IMG/VR virus record: IMGVR_UViG_3300050821_017459 | Span: 1 to 46,071 of that record | Length of the DNA: 46,071 nucleotides | Origin: a virus | Strand: one strand, 5' to 3' | Shown: positions 23,661 to 31,132 of the stretch, one piece after another | How the letters are laid out: each line of letters opens with the position of its first letter | How positions within the stretch are numbered: the first letter of the stretch is position 1 | Program-made: the position numbers and the translations under genes | Notes under the pieces: generated by a model | Databases searched by the model: none | What the model saw: the letters and a program-made list of their open reading frames with translations, nothing else | Told to the model about the DNA's origin: nothing

Positions 23661-24464
23661 ATGGAACCAGTCTCCAGCGCCATCATTAAGGCGGCGACGA
23701 ATGAAGTAACCACGGCAGCTAAGAAAGAATCGGAAAGCTTCCTAAAGGCCGTGTTGGGGGAACCTGCAAATGCCTTAGGCGGCCTAATTGGGGACTGGAT
23801 AAACCAACGTCGTCACGCGAATCTGATTAACATCACGGTTGAAGCTAAGCGAAGGCTCGCAAAAGCTGGCGTTTCACCGAAGGAAGTGCCGTTGAAGATC
23901 ATCCACCCCGCCATCGAGGCCGCGTCCCTTGAGGACGAGCCTGATCTTCAGAACCTCTGGGCCAATCTCCTCGCAAACGCCGCAGACCCAACATCCACAC
24001 TCAACATATCCGCGATTTTCCCGGACATACTGCGACAGTTATCCAGGGTAGAGGCTAGGTACCTCGATAGACTCTACACCTCAACAACCGAACAGCTCGC
24101 TCCAGGGCTGCGTAACCATACTTTCAATGTCGCTTTCCGAAATATTGGAAGCCAAGATGCGTTGATCTCCGACTTTGTCATAGCTGAGCTTGGCAACCCT
24201 GATATCCAGATGTCCATAGAGAAGGAGAGCAGCGATGAAAGACTAGCAAGAATGTTTGAGTGCGAGAGGCAATGCCATATCGCGATCGGAAATTTCCTTC
24301 GATTAGGAGTCATCGGCACGAAACTCTCACTCGATTTGCCACCTCGTGAGAAAAAGCGAGAAGTCGAATATCTTTCCTTGACAGAAGCCGAGAAGCTATT
24401 TACGATGAACCATTTTCACTTGACGATTCTCGGCGCGGAGTTCGTTCGAGCTTGTCGGAGATAA
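23661..24464 (+). CDS. Abi-alpha (DUF4393)-like abortive infection protein
   Basis: From ATG at 23661 the product is 267 residues. The core PLKIIHPAIEAASLEDEPDL, then QNLWANLLANAADP and SAIFPDILRQLSRVEARYLD matches the Abi-alpha/DUF4393 pattern as I know it. Members of that family are linked to abortive infection and phage exclusion. The gene is a plus-strand moron. TAGAAT at 23647-23652 lies 8 nt from the ATG and there is no Shine-Dalgarno sequence, so a leaderless message is likely. Its last 65 nt overlap the convergent DUF1064-like gene. The in-frame extension to 23436 lacks protein character. Confidence 0.72.
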   Translation: MEPVSSAIIKAATNEVTTAAKKESESFLKAVLGEPANALGGLIGDWINQRRHANLINITVEAKRRLAKAGVSPKEVPLKIIHPAIEAASLEDEPDLQNLWANLLANAADPTSTLNISAIFPDILRQLSRVEARYLDRLYTSTTEQLAPGLRNHTFNVAFRNIGSQDALISDFVIAELGNPDIQMSIEKESSDERLARMFECERQCHIAIGNFLRLGVIGTKLSLDLPPREKKREVEYLSLTEAEKLFTMNHFHLTILGAEFVRACRR

Positions 24465-24930
24465 CAACTGCACTCAGCCGCGCATTTGCAACTGTATACC
24501 GATAATTCTCATGCTCGGGCAACCAGAGCACTTCGATCTCATCTCGAAGCATCTTCCAGTCCCGCGTCTCAAAACCCTTCGCTTCAACCAGCTCGTAACT
24601 TCCGTCGTTGTGCGTGATCCTGAAATCGACTTTGTGCCGCCGCAATAGTTCGCCGGTCTTTGGGTTGCGGATCTCGATCACGAACTGCCGCTCCCATGCC
24701 TGGATATCTTTTCCTTTAAGCCGCCAGTCCAGCTCCATCGCCATCAGTGCCTCGAACTTCGAATCGTAGGTGAAGCCGTCGTAGGTACACCGGATCGCGT
24801 GGTACTTGCCCGCCGCCGCTTTCTTCGACCCCCGCACCTTCCCGCAGAGGCATACCGCGTCTGACGTGTTCGCATCCACGAAATAACGATGGCTGTGGCC
24901 TTTCGGCTGGCGCCGCTGGATGTAGGTCAT
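24400..24930 (-). CDS. DUF1064-like phage nuclease
   Basis: The 176-residue product has the pattern YDGFTYDSKFEALMAMELDW, then RHKVDFRITHNDGSYELVEA followed by KG. The E...VDF...ELVEAKG arrangement fits a PD-(D/E)xK-type nuclease of the DUF1064 class, thought to act like a Holliday-junction or debranching nuclease in phage recombination. A CLCG...RCTYDG region near residue 27 may bind a metal. It overlaps a 60-residue gene by 4 nt upstream and the Abi-alpha-like gene on the other strand downstream. Confidence 0.65.
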   Translation of the reverse strand: MTYIQRRQPKGHSHRYFVDANTSDAVCLCGKVRGSKKAAAGKYHAIRCTYDGFTYDSKFEALMAMELDWRLKGKDIQAWERQFVIEIRNPKTGELLRRHKVDFRITHNDGSYELVEAKGFETRDWKMLRDEIEVLWLPEHENYRYTVANARLSAVVISDKLERTPRRESSSENGSS

Positions 24931-25109
24931 TCCTCCCGTGTGATCGTTACTTTGTTCTTGCGATGGGCAGCTTCGACGTTATGCTGCCATACCTTGAGGA
25001 ATTGCTGAAGAACCCGCATCGACACCTCGCGCTGGATGGCACTTCCGAACGTCGCTCTGATGGTTATGGCTTCTTCGATTGTCGGTGCGGACGAATGCGA
25101 GGTATTCAT
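24927..25109 (-). CDS. Small helical phage protein
   Basis: A 60-residue product (APTIEEAITIRATFGSAIQR, then EVSMRVLQQFLKVWQHNVEA) ending in a basic tail. It is linked by ATGA overlaps to genes on both sides, which strongly supports translation as part of an operon with the DUF1064-like gene. Function unknown. Confidence 0.55.
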   Translation of the reverse strand: MNTSHSSAPTIEEAITIRATFGSAIQREVSMRVLQQFLKVWQHNVEAAHRKNKVTITREE

Positions 25110-25420
25110 GGTCCATCATTACCGATCTGGGCGTTAAACTCAATCGCACAATCTTCCCACTCCGCGACAACCTGTGCGATGAGGTTCCGTATGACAATCG
25201 CGTGAAGCTCCGGCGGCACTACTTTGAGGACATTCACCAGTGCGTCGGCGTAGTGCGCCGTGAACGTGGCAAGGGACGGGTCGGATTCGAACCGCTTTGT
25301 CATGCGGATCTCCGCCTTGTGCGCCTCGCGGAGCATCGCCTCGGCATTGCCGGCGAGCGCGGCTTGCGCGGCGATGTGGTCGTTGACAATTTCTATCATG
25401 GTTCTAAGTCCCTGGCTCAT
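25106..25420 (-). CDS. Helical phage protein, function unknown
   Basis: A 104-residue all-helical product (IAAQAALAGNAEAMLREAHK; FTAHYADALVNVLKVVPPEL; IVIRNLIAQVVAEWEDCAIE). It is first in the translationally coupled trio 25420-24400. The promoter region between it and the divergent gene at 25443 is only 22 nt, so the two genes must share or overlap promoter DNA. Confidence 0.5.
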   Translation of the reverse strand: MSQGLRTMIEIVNDHIAAQAALAGNAEAMLREAHKAEIRMTKRFESDPSLATFTAHYADALVNVLKVVPPELHAIVIRNLIAQVVAEWEDCAIEFNAQIGNDGP

Positions 25421-25442
25421 GGTGATGGTATAGTCGATATTT

Positions 25443-25703
25443 ATGGCTCACACAGATAGATCACTCTTGGAAGCGGCAATAATTGGGTATCGGGCCAAGC
25501 TGGACCAGATCGACGCGGCTATCGCGGAGATCAGGGCAACGCTCAAGGGTTCTGCGCCCGTTGCCGCTCTAGATGGCGGAGGCGGTGGCATTCCCACGCC
25601 GTTCAGGAGGAAACGGAAGATGTCGGCTGCTGGCCGCAAGCGCATAGCAGAGGCCACGCGTAAGCGCTGGGCGGAATGGCGCAAAGCCAAAGCCGCGAAA
25701 TGA
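25443..25703 (+). CDS. Small protein with acidobacterial-type basic C-terminus
   Basis: An 86-residue product: an N-terminal helix (LLEAAIIGYRAKLDQIDAAI), a Gly linker, then KRKMSAAGRKRIAEATRKRW. This basic tail resembles C-termini of many small acidobacterial proteins and of histone-like or DNA-binding proteins. TATAGT at 25429-25434 is 8 nt from the ATG with no Shine-Dalgarno sequence, so the message is probably leaderless. It may bind nucleic acid. Confidence 0.6.
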   Translation: MAHTDRSLLEAAIIGYRAKLDQIDAAIAEIRATLKGSAPVAALDGGGGGIPTPFRRKRKMSAAGRKRIAEATRKRWAEWRKAKAAK

Positions 25704-25709
25704 ACCAAA

Positions 25710-25907
25710 CTAGCCGATATCGGTAATCGCCGGACTTCCTTTGTATCCCCGCCGCTCGCCCCACACGATCTCCTCATCCGCAGGCTTGTGGCACTTGCAC
25801 GCGCACGGGCGCCACGGCTCGTTCCATTCCAGCTTCGGCGCTTCGCCATCGCAGGCGTCGTGATAGCCTTCTTTGCAGTTCCATGAGGAGTTGGGGAGCT
25901 TGGGCAC
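25710..25907 (-). CDS. Small Cys/His-rich probable zinc protein
   Basis: A 65-residue product with WNCKEGYHDACDGEAPKLEW and PCACKCHKPADEE, giving five Cys and two His that could bind zinc. It sits between two plus-strand genes. Function unknown. Confidence 0.5.
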   Translation of the reverse strand: MPKLPNSSWNCKEGYHDACDGEAPKLEWNEPWRPCACKCHKPADEEIVWGERRGYKGSPAITDIG

Positions 25908-25934
25908 AGGTGGGTGTATTATTTTTGATTAGCC

Positions 25935-26402
25935 GTGAGACAATTCCAATATCGGCGTAAGCCTACCGAAGAGATCGAGCTCTATTGGCGGATGGGTGAC
26001 CGTCTGACGATACAAGCCACGAAAGCACTATACCTTTTTAGGAGACAGGGGACGCGAGAGATCCTCTACATCGGCAAAGCGTGCAAACAATCCATAAAAC
26101 AGCGATGGCGATGCCCTGCAAAGAACCGACTGGATAAGCTGGCTCGGAAGGAGCACGTCGCCATGAAGCCGTTGGTCGCCGGATTTCACACCAGTCGGCC
26201 GCTCACTCCTCAACTCATCAACGACGTGGAGCGGTTGCTGATTTTCCTGCTGAGTCCGCGGTGGAACGGCCCTGGAAAAAGGACGTGCCGCCTCCATCAT
26301 CACGAAATAACAGTCAAGTGTTTGGGAGAATGGCCGCACCAGAGAACGGTCTTCACCTACTACGATGAATTCCCGTTCTCCCTTGCCTTTGGCTCCTCGT
26401 AG
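25935..26402 (+). CDS. GIY-YIG-type nuclease-like protein
   Basis: The 155-residue product (GTG start) has ALYLFRRQGTREILYIGKAC followed by IKQRW. LYLF-x9-LYIGKA with a downstream Arg is a recognisable variant of the GIY-YIG nuclease core. The His/Cys-rich segment RTCRLHHHEITVKCL may bind metal or DNA. TATTAT at 25917-25922 is 12 nt from the start. As a plus-strand single gene it behaves as a moron; it could be a homing, repair or defence nuclease. Confidence 0.6.
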   Translation: MRQFQYRRKPTEEIELYWRMGDRLTIQATKALYLFRRQGTREILYIGKACKQSIKQRWRCPAKNRLDKLARKEHVAMKPLVAGFHTSRPLTPQLINDVERLLIFLLSPRWNGPGKRTCRLHHHEITVKCLGEWPHQRTVFTYYDEFPFSLAFGSS

Positions 26403-26423
26403 GATTCTGCCACCTGACGAATA

Positions 26424-26891
26424 TCAAACGAGCGGATGCTGACTGTGTTCGACCTTTGAATCCGAAGGCTTGGCAACGCGTTGAGGAATCGGCTGAACCT
26501 CGTAGGCAAACTCCTTCTCGAATACCGGAATCCTCCCCTTGAGTTCGTCAATGTGGATCAGTTCCTCCGAATGCTCTTGAACGTGGTTGCGAAACGTCAG
26601 GACCTTCAGCGGCACGCGGATCTCTCCACGAAGGAACTGCCCGCCGCGCGATGTGATGAGCCAGTACCCCGGCTTGCCCTTCACCTTCGCCACGAGGCCG
26701 TGAAAGCGGAGCTTTGTGAGATTGCAAAATTCGTTGACGGTGAGGTGAAGGTCGTTCTGGAGGTGGAACTCGTTGCGATTGCAGGCGTGGACAAACTCGA
26801 TGGCCTTCACGAGGATGCTCACGAGGCCCGGCGTGAGCGTGTGCCAAAACTGCTTGAGGGAAGCGTTGCATGTTGGACAGCGATCGTTCAT
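26424..26891 (-). CDS. Winged-helix-like protein with N-terminal CxxC
   Basis: The 155-residue product starts MNDRCPTCNASLKQFW. Residues about 50-95 (LHLTVNEFCNLTKLRFHGLV, then GYWLITSRGGQFLRGEI) look like a winged helix-turn-helix. It could be a regulator or replication-associated DNA-binding protein. The leader AAATAATCAACCAATTCCATG lacks a Shine-Dalgarno sequence. Confidence 0.5.
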   Translation of the reverse strand: MNDRCPTCNASLKQFWHTLTPGLVSILVKAIEFVHACNRNEFHLQNDLHLTVNEFCNLTKLRFHGLVAKVKGKPGYWLITSRGGQFLRGEIRVPLKVLTFRNHVQEHSEELIHIDELKGRIPVFEKEFAYEVQPIPQRVAKPSDSKVEHSQHPLV

Positions 26892-26906
26892 GGAATTGGT
26901 TGATGA

Positions 26907-27344
26907 TTATTTGCCATCGCCGAGGAACAGGCCCGGATTCTGCCCAACGGCGTTCGCAAGCGTCCGGCCGTCCTTCATGATGGCGTAGGGCAGGAACACT
27001 TCCTGTGTCGTCGCCATCTTTGTCTCGACGAGGGCCATTTGAGCCTCCACCCAATCCTTCACGATGCGCCAGGCAACACGGACCGCCTGCGTCCTGTTGA
27101 CCTGTGCGCGCGGAACCTTCCGGTCATCCTCAAGTATTTGAAGCACCGGCTTCCAATCGCACGGCAGACGGAACGAGATCATGTTGCCAGCGAGGTTCAG
27201 CCGGAACGATATCGCGGTGACATAGCTATCTTTCGGATCGTACTCGGTGAGCACCGCCTGCGCCCCATGTAAGGAGAGGCATTTTGCGATCTCGCCTGCT
27301 GTCCTGTCGGCGTCTACCTTGGTCGTGTAGTTGAGGATCGGCAT
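26907..27344 (-). CDS. Conserved-looking phage protein, function unknown
   Basis: A 145-residue product. TAGEIAKCLSLHGAQAVLTE and SYVTAISFRLNLAGNMISFR suggest an alpha/beta domain. VNRTQAVRVAWRIVKDWVEA, then TTQEVFLPYAIMKDGRTLAN resembles a small protein often found beside phage recombination genes; I cannot name the family. Its start codon overlaps the upstream stop by one nucleotide. Confidence 0.55.
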   Translation of the reverse strand: MPILNYTTKVDADRTAGEIAKCLSLHGAQAVLTEYDPKDSYVTAISFRLNLAGNMISFRLPCDWKPVLQILEDDRKVPRAQVNRTQAVRVAWRIVKDWVEAQMALVETKMATTQEVFLPYAIMKDGRTLANAVGQNPGLFLGDGK

Positions 27345-27817
27345 CAGGAGCGTTTTCTAAGTTGCTTGTATTCTTCCTCCAAAGCGGTCCAAATGGCCTC
27401 ATCGCCCTGACGTAGCAGCATGTCCATGAACCTATCGCTTTGGAGTGCGCTTCCGTCGCCGTAGCACGGTCTGCCGATCCAATCGCAATTATCTTTCGAG
27501 ACGTGTTGGCCTTTGAAATGCCGCTTGATGTCGTGATAGCCGACGTCATAACCCATAGGGCTGTTCATGATGTAGTACCGCTCCGAGAACGATGACTTTG
27601 TTGGCGTGAGCCGGCCGTCCTTCGCGTACTCCTGCATAGTCTCCGGAAGGTACATCCCCGTTGAGAATACGAAGTGAACGGCTCTGTCATTTCCTTTGAG
27701 GACCATGATGCAACGTACAGCACCGATGCCACAGTTCTTGCTGGGATCAGGATTCCGCTTGTCGAAGGCTGGAAAGAACCTGACAATACGCTCCAGTTTA
27801 TAGGGTTGCTTCTTCAT
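27344..27817 (-). CDS. Phage protein of unknown function
   Basis: A 157-residue product, MKKQPYKLERIVRFFPAFDK..., with VRCIMVLKGNDRAVHFVFST, then YLPETMQEYAKDGRLTPT and MGYDVGYHDIKRHF. Cys residues are scattered (CGIG, CDWIG, CYGDG). It reads as one folded alpha/beta domain. It sits between SSB and 26907-27344 in a tight operon (gaps of 3 and -1 nt), so it probably serves DNA metabolism. Confidence 0.5.
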   Translation of the reverse strand: MKKQPYKLERIVRFFPAFDKRNPDPSKNCGIGAVRCIMVLKGNDRAVHFVFSTGMYLPETMQEYAKDGRLTPTKSSFSERYYIMNSPMGYDVGYHDIKRHFKGQHVSKDNCDWIGRPCYGDGSALQSDRFMDMLLRQGDEAIWTALEEEYKQLRKRS

Positions 27818-27820
27818 GGC

Positions 27821-28333
27821 TCAAAAAGGAATTTCTTCCGGCTTTATTTCCCCCTCTCCGAACAGCGGCTTCATCGACCTCTCGCCGTCCGCCATGTCAT
27901 CGCGCCTCGCACCAGTCCACGATTCGCGCCGCTCCGGCTTTTTCGCCGCGGGCGCTTTCGTTTTCGGCGGCAATATCGACTCGCTCGCGGGCTTTCCCGC
28001 TTGGGTCGGGCGCTGGCCGAGCTGCATGTTCTCGCAGACGATCTCCGTCTTGTAGTGGGTCACGTTCTGCTTATCCGTCCACTGGCGCGTTTCGAGGTGC
28101 CCTTCGATGAGTACGGGCGAGCCCTTCTGAAGGAACTGGTTGGCGATCTCCGCCGTCCGGCCCCATAAAACTATCGAGTGGAACTGAACGCTCTCCTGCT
28201 TGTTGCCGTCCTTGTCGGTCCACGTCCGGTTCGTGGCGACGCTGATGCTGGCGACTGACTGGTTGCTGGGCGTCATGCGGAGTTCCGCGGGTTGCGCGAC
28301 GCGGCCGACGATAAGACATTTGTTCAAATCCAT
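27821..28333 (-). CDS. ssb: Single-stranded DNA-binding protein
   Basis: A 170-residue SSB: MDLNKCLIVGRVAQPAELRM, then VASISVATNRTWTDKDGNKQ, VQFHSIVLWGRTAEIANQFL and GSPVLIEGHLETRQW form the OB fold. A disordered Lys/Pro-rich linker leads to an acidic tip ending GEIKPEEIPF, the usual partner-binding tail. It lies in the same operon as the Sak4/AAA_24-like ATPase, whose family is known to work with SSB. The leader AAAATAATCAACACACAC lacks a Shine-Dalgarno sequence. Confidence 0.92.
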   Translation of the reverse strand: MDLNKCLIVGRVAQPAELRMTPSNQSVASISVATNRTWTDKDGNKQESVQFHSIVLWGRTAEIANQFLQKGSPVLIEGHLETRQWTDKQNVTHYKTEIVCENMQLGQRPTQAGKPASESILPPKTKAPAAKKPERRESWTGARRDDMADGERSMKPLFGEGEIKPEEIPF

Positions 28334-28356
28334 GTGAGTGTGTGTTGATTATTTTT

Positions 28357-28716
28357 CTATCTCCATTCCTCCGGCAGGATTACATTAGCCGGGGGGGTCG
28401 CAAAAAGCGACTTCATCTTTCTCATGCTAAATCCTGCAATGCCAGTCCCGACGGCCGTCATCAGAAATTCCTTTTCGAGATTGTGCCGGGCGAATTTGAA
28501 GAACCTATCGCGGCTTAGGGCAAGCATGTCATCCGAGCACTTTGCCAAGTTGCCGCGAAGCGTCGGAAAGGCATACGCCCGGCCAGTCAATCCTTCGCCG
28601 CATCCATCTTGCGCACCGAACATCTCCCTTGCCTGTTTCGCCGCCCCGCCAGCATGGTTGCCGGCGTGGTTGGAGCCGAAGACGAATATCTGGTTTTCCT
28701 TGAGCGACGTGATCAT
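28357..28716 (-). CDS. FVFGSN-type phage protein (A1S_2505-like)
   Basis: From ATG at 28716 the product is 119 residues. IFVFGSNHAGNHAGGAAKQA, then GCGEGLTGRAYAFPT matches a widespread family of small phage and plasmid proteins of unknown function, annotated A1S_2505-like as far as I recall. The start chosen overlaps the upstream stop by ATGA. An ATG two codons earlier is equally possible. Longer frames from 28824 give basic, unrelated sequence. Confidence 0.65.
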   Translation of the reverse strand: MITSLKENQIFVFGSNHAGNHAGGAAKQAREMFGAQDGCGEGLTGRAYAFPTLRGNLAKCSDDMLALSRDRFFKFARHNLEKEFLMTAVGTGIAGFSMRKMKSLFATPPANVILPEEWR

Positions 28717-29489
28717 TGCCATAGCTCTTGGGTCGGGACTTCCCGAAGTACCTTGATTTTCGACGCTCTCACTTTTCCGTCGCAGTCTTTGGCGACTACG
28801 ATATCTTTTACGGCGACCTCGCATTCGAGCAGGGCCATATCGGACCAGCCAGCGCCGAAGGACCGCGCCCAGGACTTTTCGGAAACGTGGATGCCTTGCG
28901 AACAGGAATTATCCTTTGAAGGATTGCACTTCTGCTGCTTGATCTTTCCAACCTCGTATTTGAACGACGCGTCGTAGTGGCTCAGATATTCGCCGTCTCT
29001 CTTGTGGACCGCCTTGTACAAGATCGCTTTTCCACCTTTGGAATCGACCGGGTAGCGCGCGGCGAATTCAGCGAAGGTCGGTTTGAAGTCGGGAATTACC
29101 TTGAGATACGAATTCTTGCCCACCACGAGCTTCATATTCTTTCTGTCCGACTTCCTGACCGATATGACGTTATAGCCCTTCGCAACTATCTCGGCAGAAT
29201 TGAATGCGCTTACCATCGCCTCGCCCCATAGCACGGCGTGGCTCGATCCCCATAGCACGGCGTGGCTCGATTCCCATAGCTCGGCGTGGCTCGATTCCCA
29301 TAGCACGGCGTGGCTCGATCCCCATAGTCGTACCCATGCCTGACCTCGCACGATGACGGCCGCTTCCTTAAAGGCAACGGCTAATTCCAACGGAGTGGCC
29401 TGGGAACCGCCTTCGACGTAAATCACGCCGGCAAAATCCTTGCTTAACGCATCCACTTCCGCTTGTGTCTTCACGATGATTTCTTTCAT
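28713..29489 (-). CDS. Phage protein with SSHAVLWG solenoid repeats and DUF7666-like C-terminus
   Basis: From ATG at 29489 (MKEIIVKTQAEVDALSKDFA) the product is 258 residues. Residues about 55-92 contain tandem octapeptides (SSHAVLWE, SSHAELWE, SSHAVLWG), likely a beta-solenoid. The C-terminal part (ILYKAVHKRDGEYLSHYDAS, CSQGIHVSEKSWARSF, CDGKVRASKIKVL) resembles DUF7666-type proteins in phages. The 24-nt DNA repeat behind the octapeptides could change copy number without breaking the frame. The frame extends upstream to 29783 only as a shadow of the ATPase gene. Confidence 0.6.
   Translation of the reverse strand: MKEIIVKTQAEVDALSKDFAGVIYVEGGSQATPLELAVAFKEAAVIVRGQAWVRLWGSSHAVLWESSHAELWESSHAVLWGSSHAVLWGEAMVSAFNSAEIVAKGYNVISVRKSDRKNMKLVVGKNSYLKVIPDFKPTFAEFAARYPVDSKGGKAILYKAVHKRDGEYLSHYDASFKYEVGKIKQQKCNPSKDNSCSQGIHVSEKSWARSFGAGWSDMALLECEVAVKDIVVAKDCDGKVRASKIKVLREVPTQELWQ
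29224..29319 (-). repeat. Four tandem 24-bp repeats inside the solenoid gene
   Basis: Plus-strand units start at 29224, 29248, 29272 and 29296 (core CCATAGCACGGCGTGGCTCG). The third unit has one change (CTCGG for CACGG) and a fifth partial unit follows. Each unit encodes one octapeptide. Near identity at DNA level suggests recent amplification by slippage. Confidence 0.9.
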
Positions 29490-29502
29490 TGAGAGTGGTG
29501 CA

Positions 29503-30453
29503 TTACGCCGCTTTTGTTTCCTCCAATTCATCCGGCGTCGGCATCGCCTGATCTTCGAACACGACCTGATACGCCGCCTTCTTGTCCTCGGCCGCGACAA
29601 GGGCGTCAACGATGGTTTTGAGGTTCTCGTTCTTCGCTTCGATGCCCGTGAGCTTCTTGATAGCCGACGACAGGAACTTGCCGGCTTCCTCCGGGCTGCC
29701 GTTCGGGACGGGAATCTCAAGCCGTTCGAACTGGCCGACAATCTGGCGCTTGAGTGCGCCAATGTCTTCGCGTCCTTCTTCAAGCCATTTGGCGAGCCGG
29801 GCGCCCGTCTGCTCGTCCATGATGAACACCTCGTTGCCGAACATGTTGGTTCGGTCCTTCGTGGTCTTGGCGTAGTGGTCCTGCGAGATATCGAAGAATA
29901 CGGTGAACTCGTACTCCATGCCCTCGCGCTGGACCGGGGCCAAGCCGAGCTTCTTCACGCTGGCCTTGCCCTTGTCGTCCGTCTCCATCGCGTACTCCTG
30001 CTTGGAGCGCATCGTGCCGATGATGTGCTTGGGCGAATTGAGGAGCGCGTTTACGAGCCGGCGGTGCTGGGGCGTAAGGTCTGCCCAGAGCGTGAACCGA
30101 TTTTTGCCGCTGTTCTGCATCTTGTCCGCCTGGTCCAAAATGCCGCCCTCGTCGCTCCAGAAGTGCGACAGGGAATCAATGATGATGACGTTGAAGCCCG
30201 CCTTCTCCGCCGCGTGGATCGCCTCGATGAGGATATCCGGCTTGAACGGCGGCTCAAGAGTAATGACCGAGTAGTCGTACAGGTTGGCGTACAGGTCGCC
30301 GGAGCCGCGCTCCGTGTCAATCAAGCACACCGGGCCGCCGATGCCTTTCGCAACCTTCAAGGCGCTCATCGTCTTTCCCGACCCCGACGGACCCGCCAGC
30401 CCTAAGCGGAGTTTTGACTTGACCCGCTCCGCTTTTCTAATTTCTATTGCCAT
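29503..30453 (-). CDS. RecA-like AAA ATPase (Sak4/AAA_24-type), likely ssDNA annealing
   Basis: A 316-residue product with Walker A LAGPSGSGKTMSALKVAKGI (residues about 19-27), IDTERGSGDLYANL, and Walker B FNVIIIDSLSHFW. HIIGTMRSKQEYAMETDDKG follows the sensor region. This matches the AAA_24/Sak4 group of single-domain RecA-like phage proteins that promote single-strand annealing together with SSB. The C-terminal 110 residues are helical and acidic. It overlaps the upstream 78-residue gene by 17 nt; AAGGAA precedes the ATG. Confidence 0.75.
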   Translation of the reverse strand: MAIEIRKAERVKSKLRLGLAGPSGSGKTMSALKVAKGIGGPVCLIDTERGSGDLYANLYDYSVITLEPPFKPDILIEAIHAAEKAGFNVIIIDSLSHFWSDEGGILDQADKMQNSGKNRFTLWADLTPQHRRLVNALLNSPKHIIGTMRSKQEYAMETDDKGKASVKKLGLAPVQREGMEYEFTVFFDISQDHYAKTTKDRTNMFGNEVFIMDEQTGARLAKWLEEGREDIGALKRQIVGQFERLEIPVPNGSPEEAGKFLSSAIKKLTGIEAKNENLKTIVDALVAAEDKKAAYQVVFEDQAMPTPDELEETKAA

Positions 30454-30673
30454 TTCCTTTTTGTTGGTTTGTGTCGCCGTCCGGACTAGGGACGGACTCT
30501 ATCCTTCCTCCTCTCTTGCTATCGTGCGGCTGGCAGTTCGGGTGCCGCACTATCCACTTTGTAGGTCCCCAGCCTCTATCGCCTGGCTCCCTCGGAACCT
30601 GCTCCACCAGACCCTCCAATTCCGCGACCACCTCCCCGCACACGTAGCAGAAATCCTCGTACTTGTTTTTCAT
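30437..30673 (-). CDS. Small zinc-binding-like protein
   Basis: A 78-residue product: FCYVCGEVVAELEGLVEQVP, then WIVRHPNCQP gives CxxC...HxxxC for one zinc, followed by a polar tail. It is coupled by ATGA to the upstream HNH gene and overlaps the ATPase gene by 17 nt. Function unknown. Confidence 0.55.
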   Translation of the reverse strand: MKNKYEDFCYVCGEVVAELEGLVEQVPREPGDRGWGPTKWIVRHPNCQPHDSKRGGRIESVPSPDGDTNQQKGNGNRN

Positions 30674-31026
30674 CGGGATTGATATTTAGCTATTCGTTGA
30701 CAATGGCTCAGAAACTTCTCCACTGAATACTCTCTCTTCATCAGGTTACAAACGCCGCAGCAAGGGACAATATTGAATGACATATAGGGCAAGGAACTAT
30801 CGACTCGGTCTATGCCCACTCGATCCAATATGCATCCGCAATACGTACATGGTTTACCAATCGTTGCAAGCACCTCTTCTTTAGTAAGCTCGAACATGAT
30901 GCCTCGCATCTTTGCATCACTCCTATAGTGGGAGTACATCGTATTTGGTCTATAACGATTTCGGAATGCTTTTAGCTTGTCGCGCTCCTTTTTCTGCTGG
31001 ACAGTGATGTGCGAGATTCGCGACAT
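30670..31026 (-). CDS. Small HNH endonuclease
   Basis: A 118-residue product with PCTYCGCILDRVGIDRVDSS, then MSFNIVPCCGVCNLMKREYS. CxxC, the central GIDRVD and the C-terminal N...PCCxxCN are the features of compact phage HNH nucleases. It overlaps the next gene by ATGA. An 80-nt inverted repeat (31045-31125) stands just upstream. It may be a homing enzyme or a packaging-assisting HNH protein; distance from terminase favours homing. Confidence 0.72.
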   Translation of the reverse strand: MSRISHITVQQKKERDKLKAFRNRYRPNTMYSHYRSDAKMRGIMFELTKEEVLATIGKPCTYCGCILDRVGIDRVDSSLPYMSFNIVPCCGVCNLMKREYSVEKFLSHCQRIAKYQSR

Positions 31027-31044
31027 GATTTGAATAGTTCAACG

Positions 31045-31125
31045 ATTCGGGAGGGTGAGAGCTAACCGTTGCCGAATAACTCTCCGTCTATCTTGGGCTA
31101 GCGTTGATAGCTGACCCTCCCGAAT
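31045..31125 (-). other. Long stem-loop just upstream of an HNH gene
   Basis: ATTCGGGAGGGT (31045-31056) and ACCCTCCCGAAT (31114-31125) are perfect inverted repeats. The pairing extends imperfectly to GCTA/TAGC, with a loop of about 45 nt. On the minus strand it lies between the 31-residue membrane peptide gene and the HNH gene. It could be a terminator/attenuator, or the edge of an inserted homing cassette. Confidence 0.55.
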
Positions 31126-31132
31126 GCAACCG

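Noticed and set aside
29224-29319. CRISPR array
   Set aside because: Units are directly adjacent with no spacers and lie in frame within a protein gene.
29440-30405. 321-codon plus-strand open frame
   Set aside because: Antisense to the Sak4/AAA_24-like ATPase; composition (Leu/Arg/Val/His) is typical of reverse-strand shadows.
31045-31125. Insertion sequence terminal inverted repeats
   Set aside because: No transposase between or beside the arms and no target duplication seen; more likely an RNA stem.
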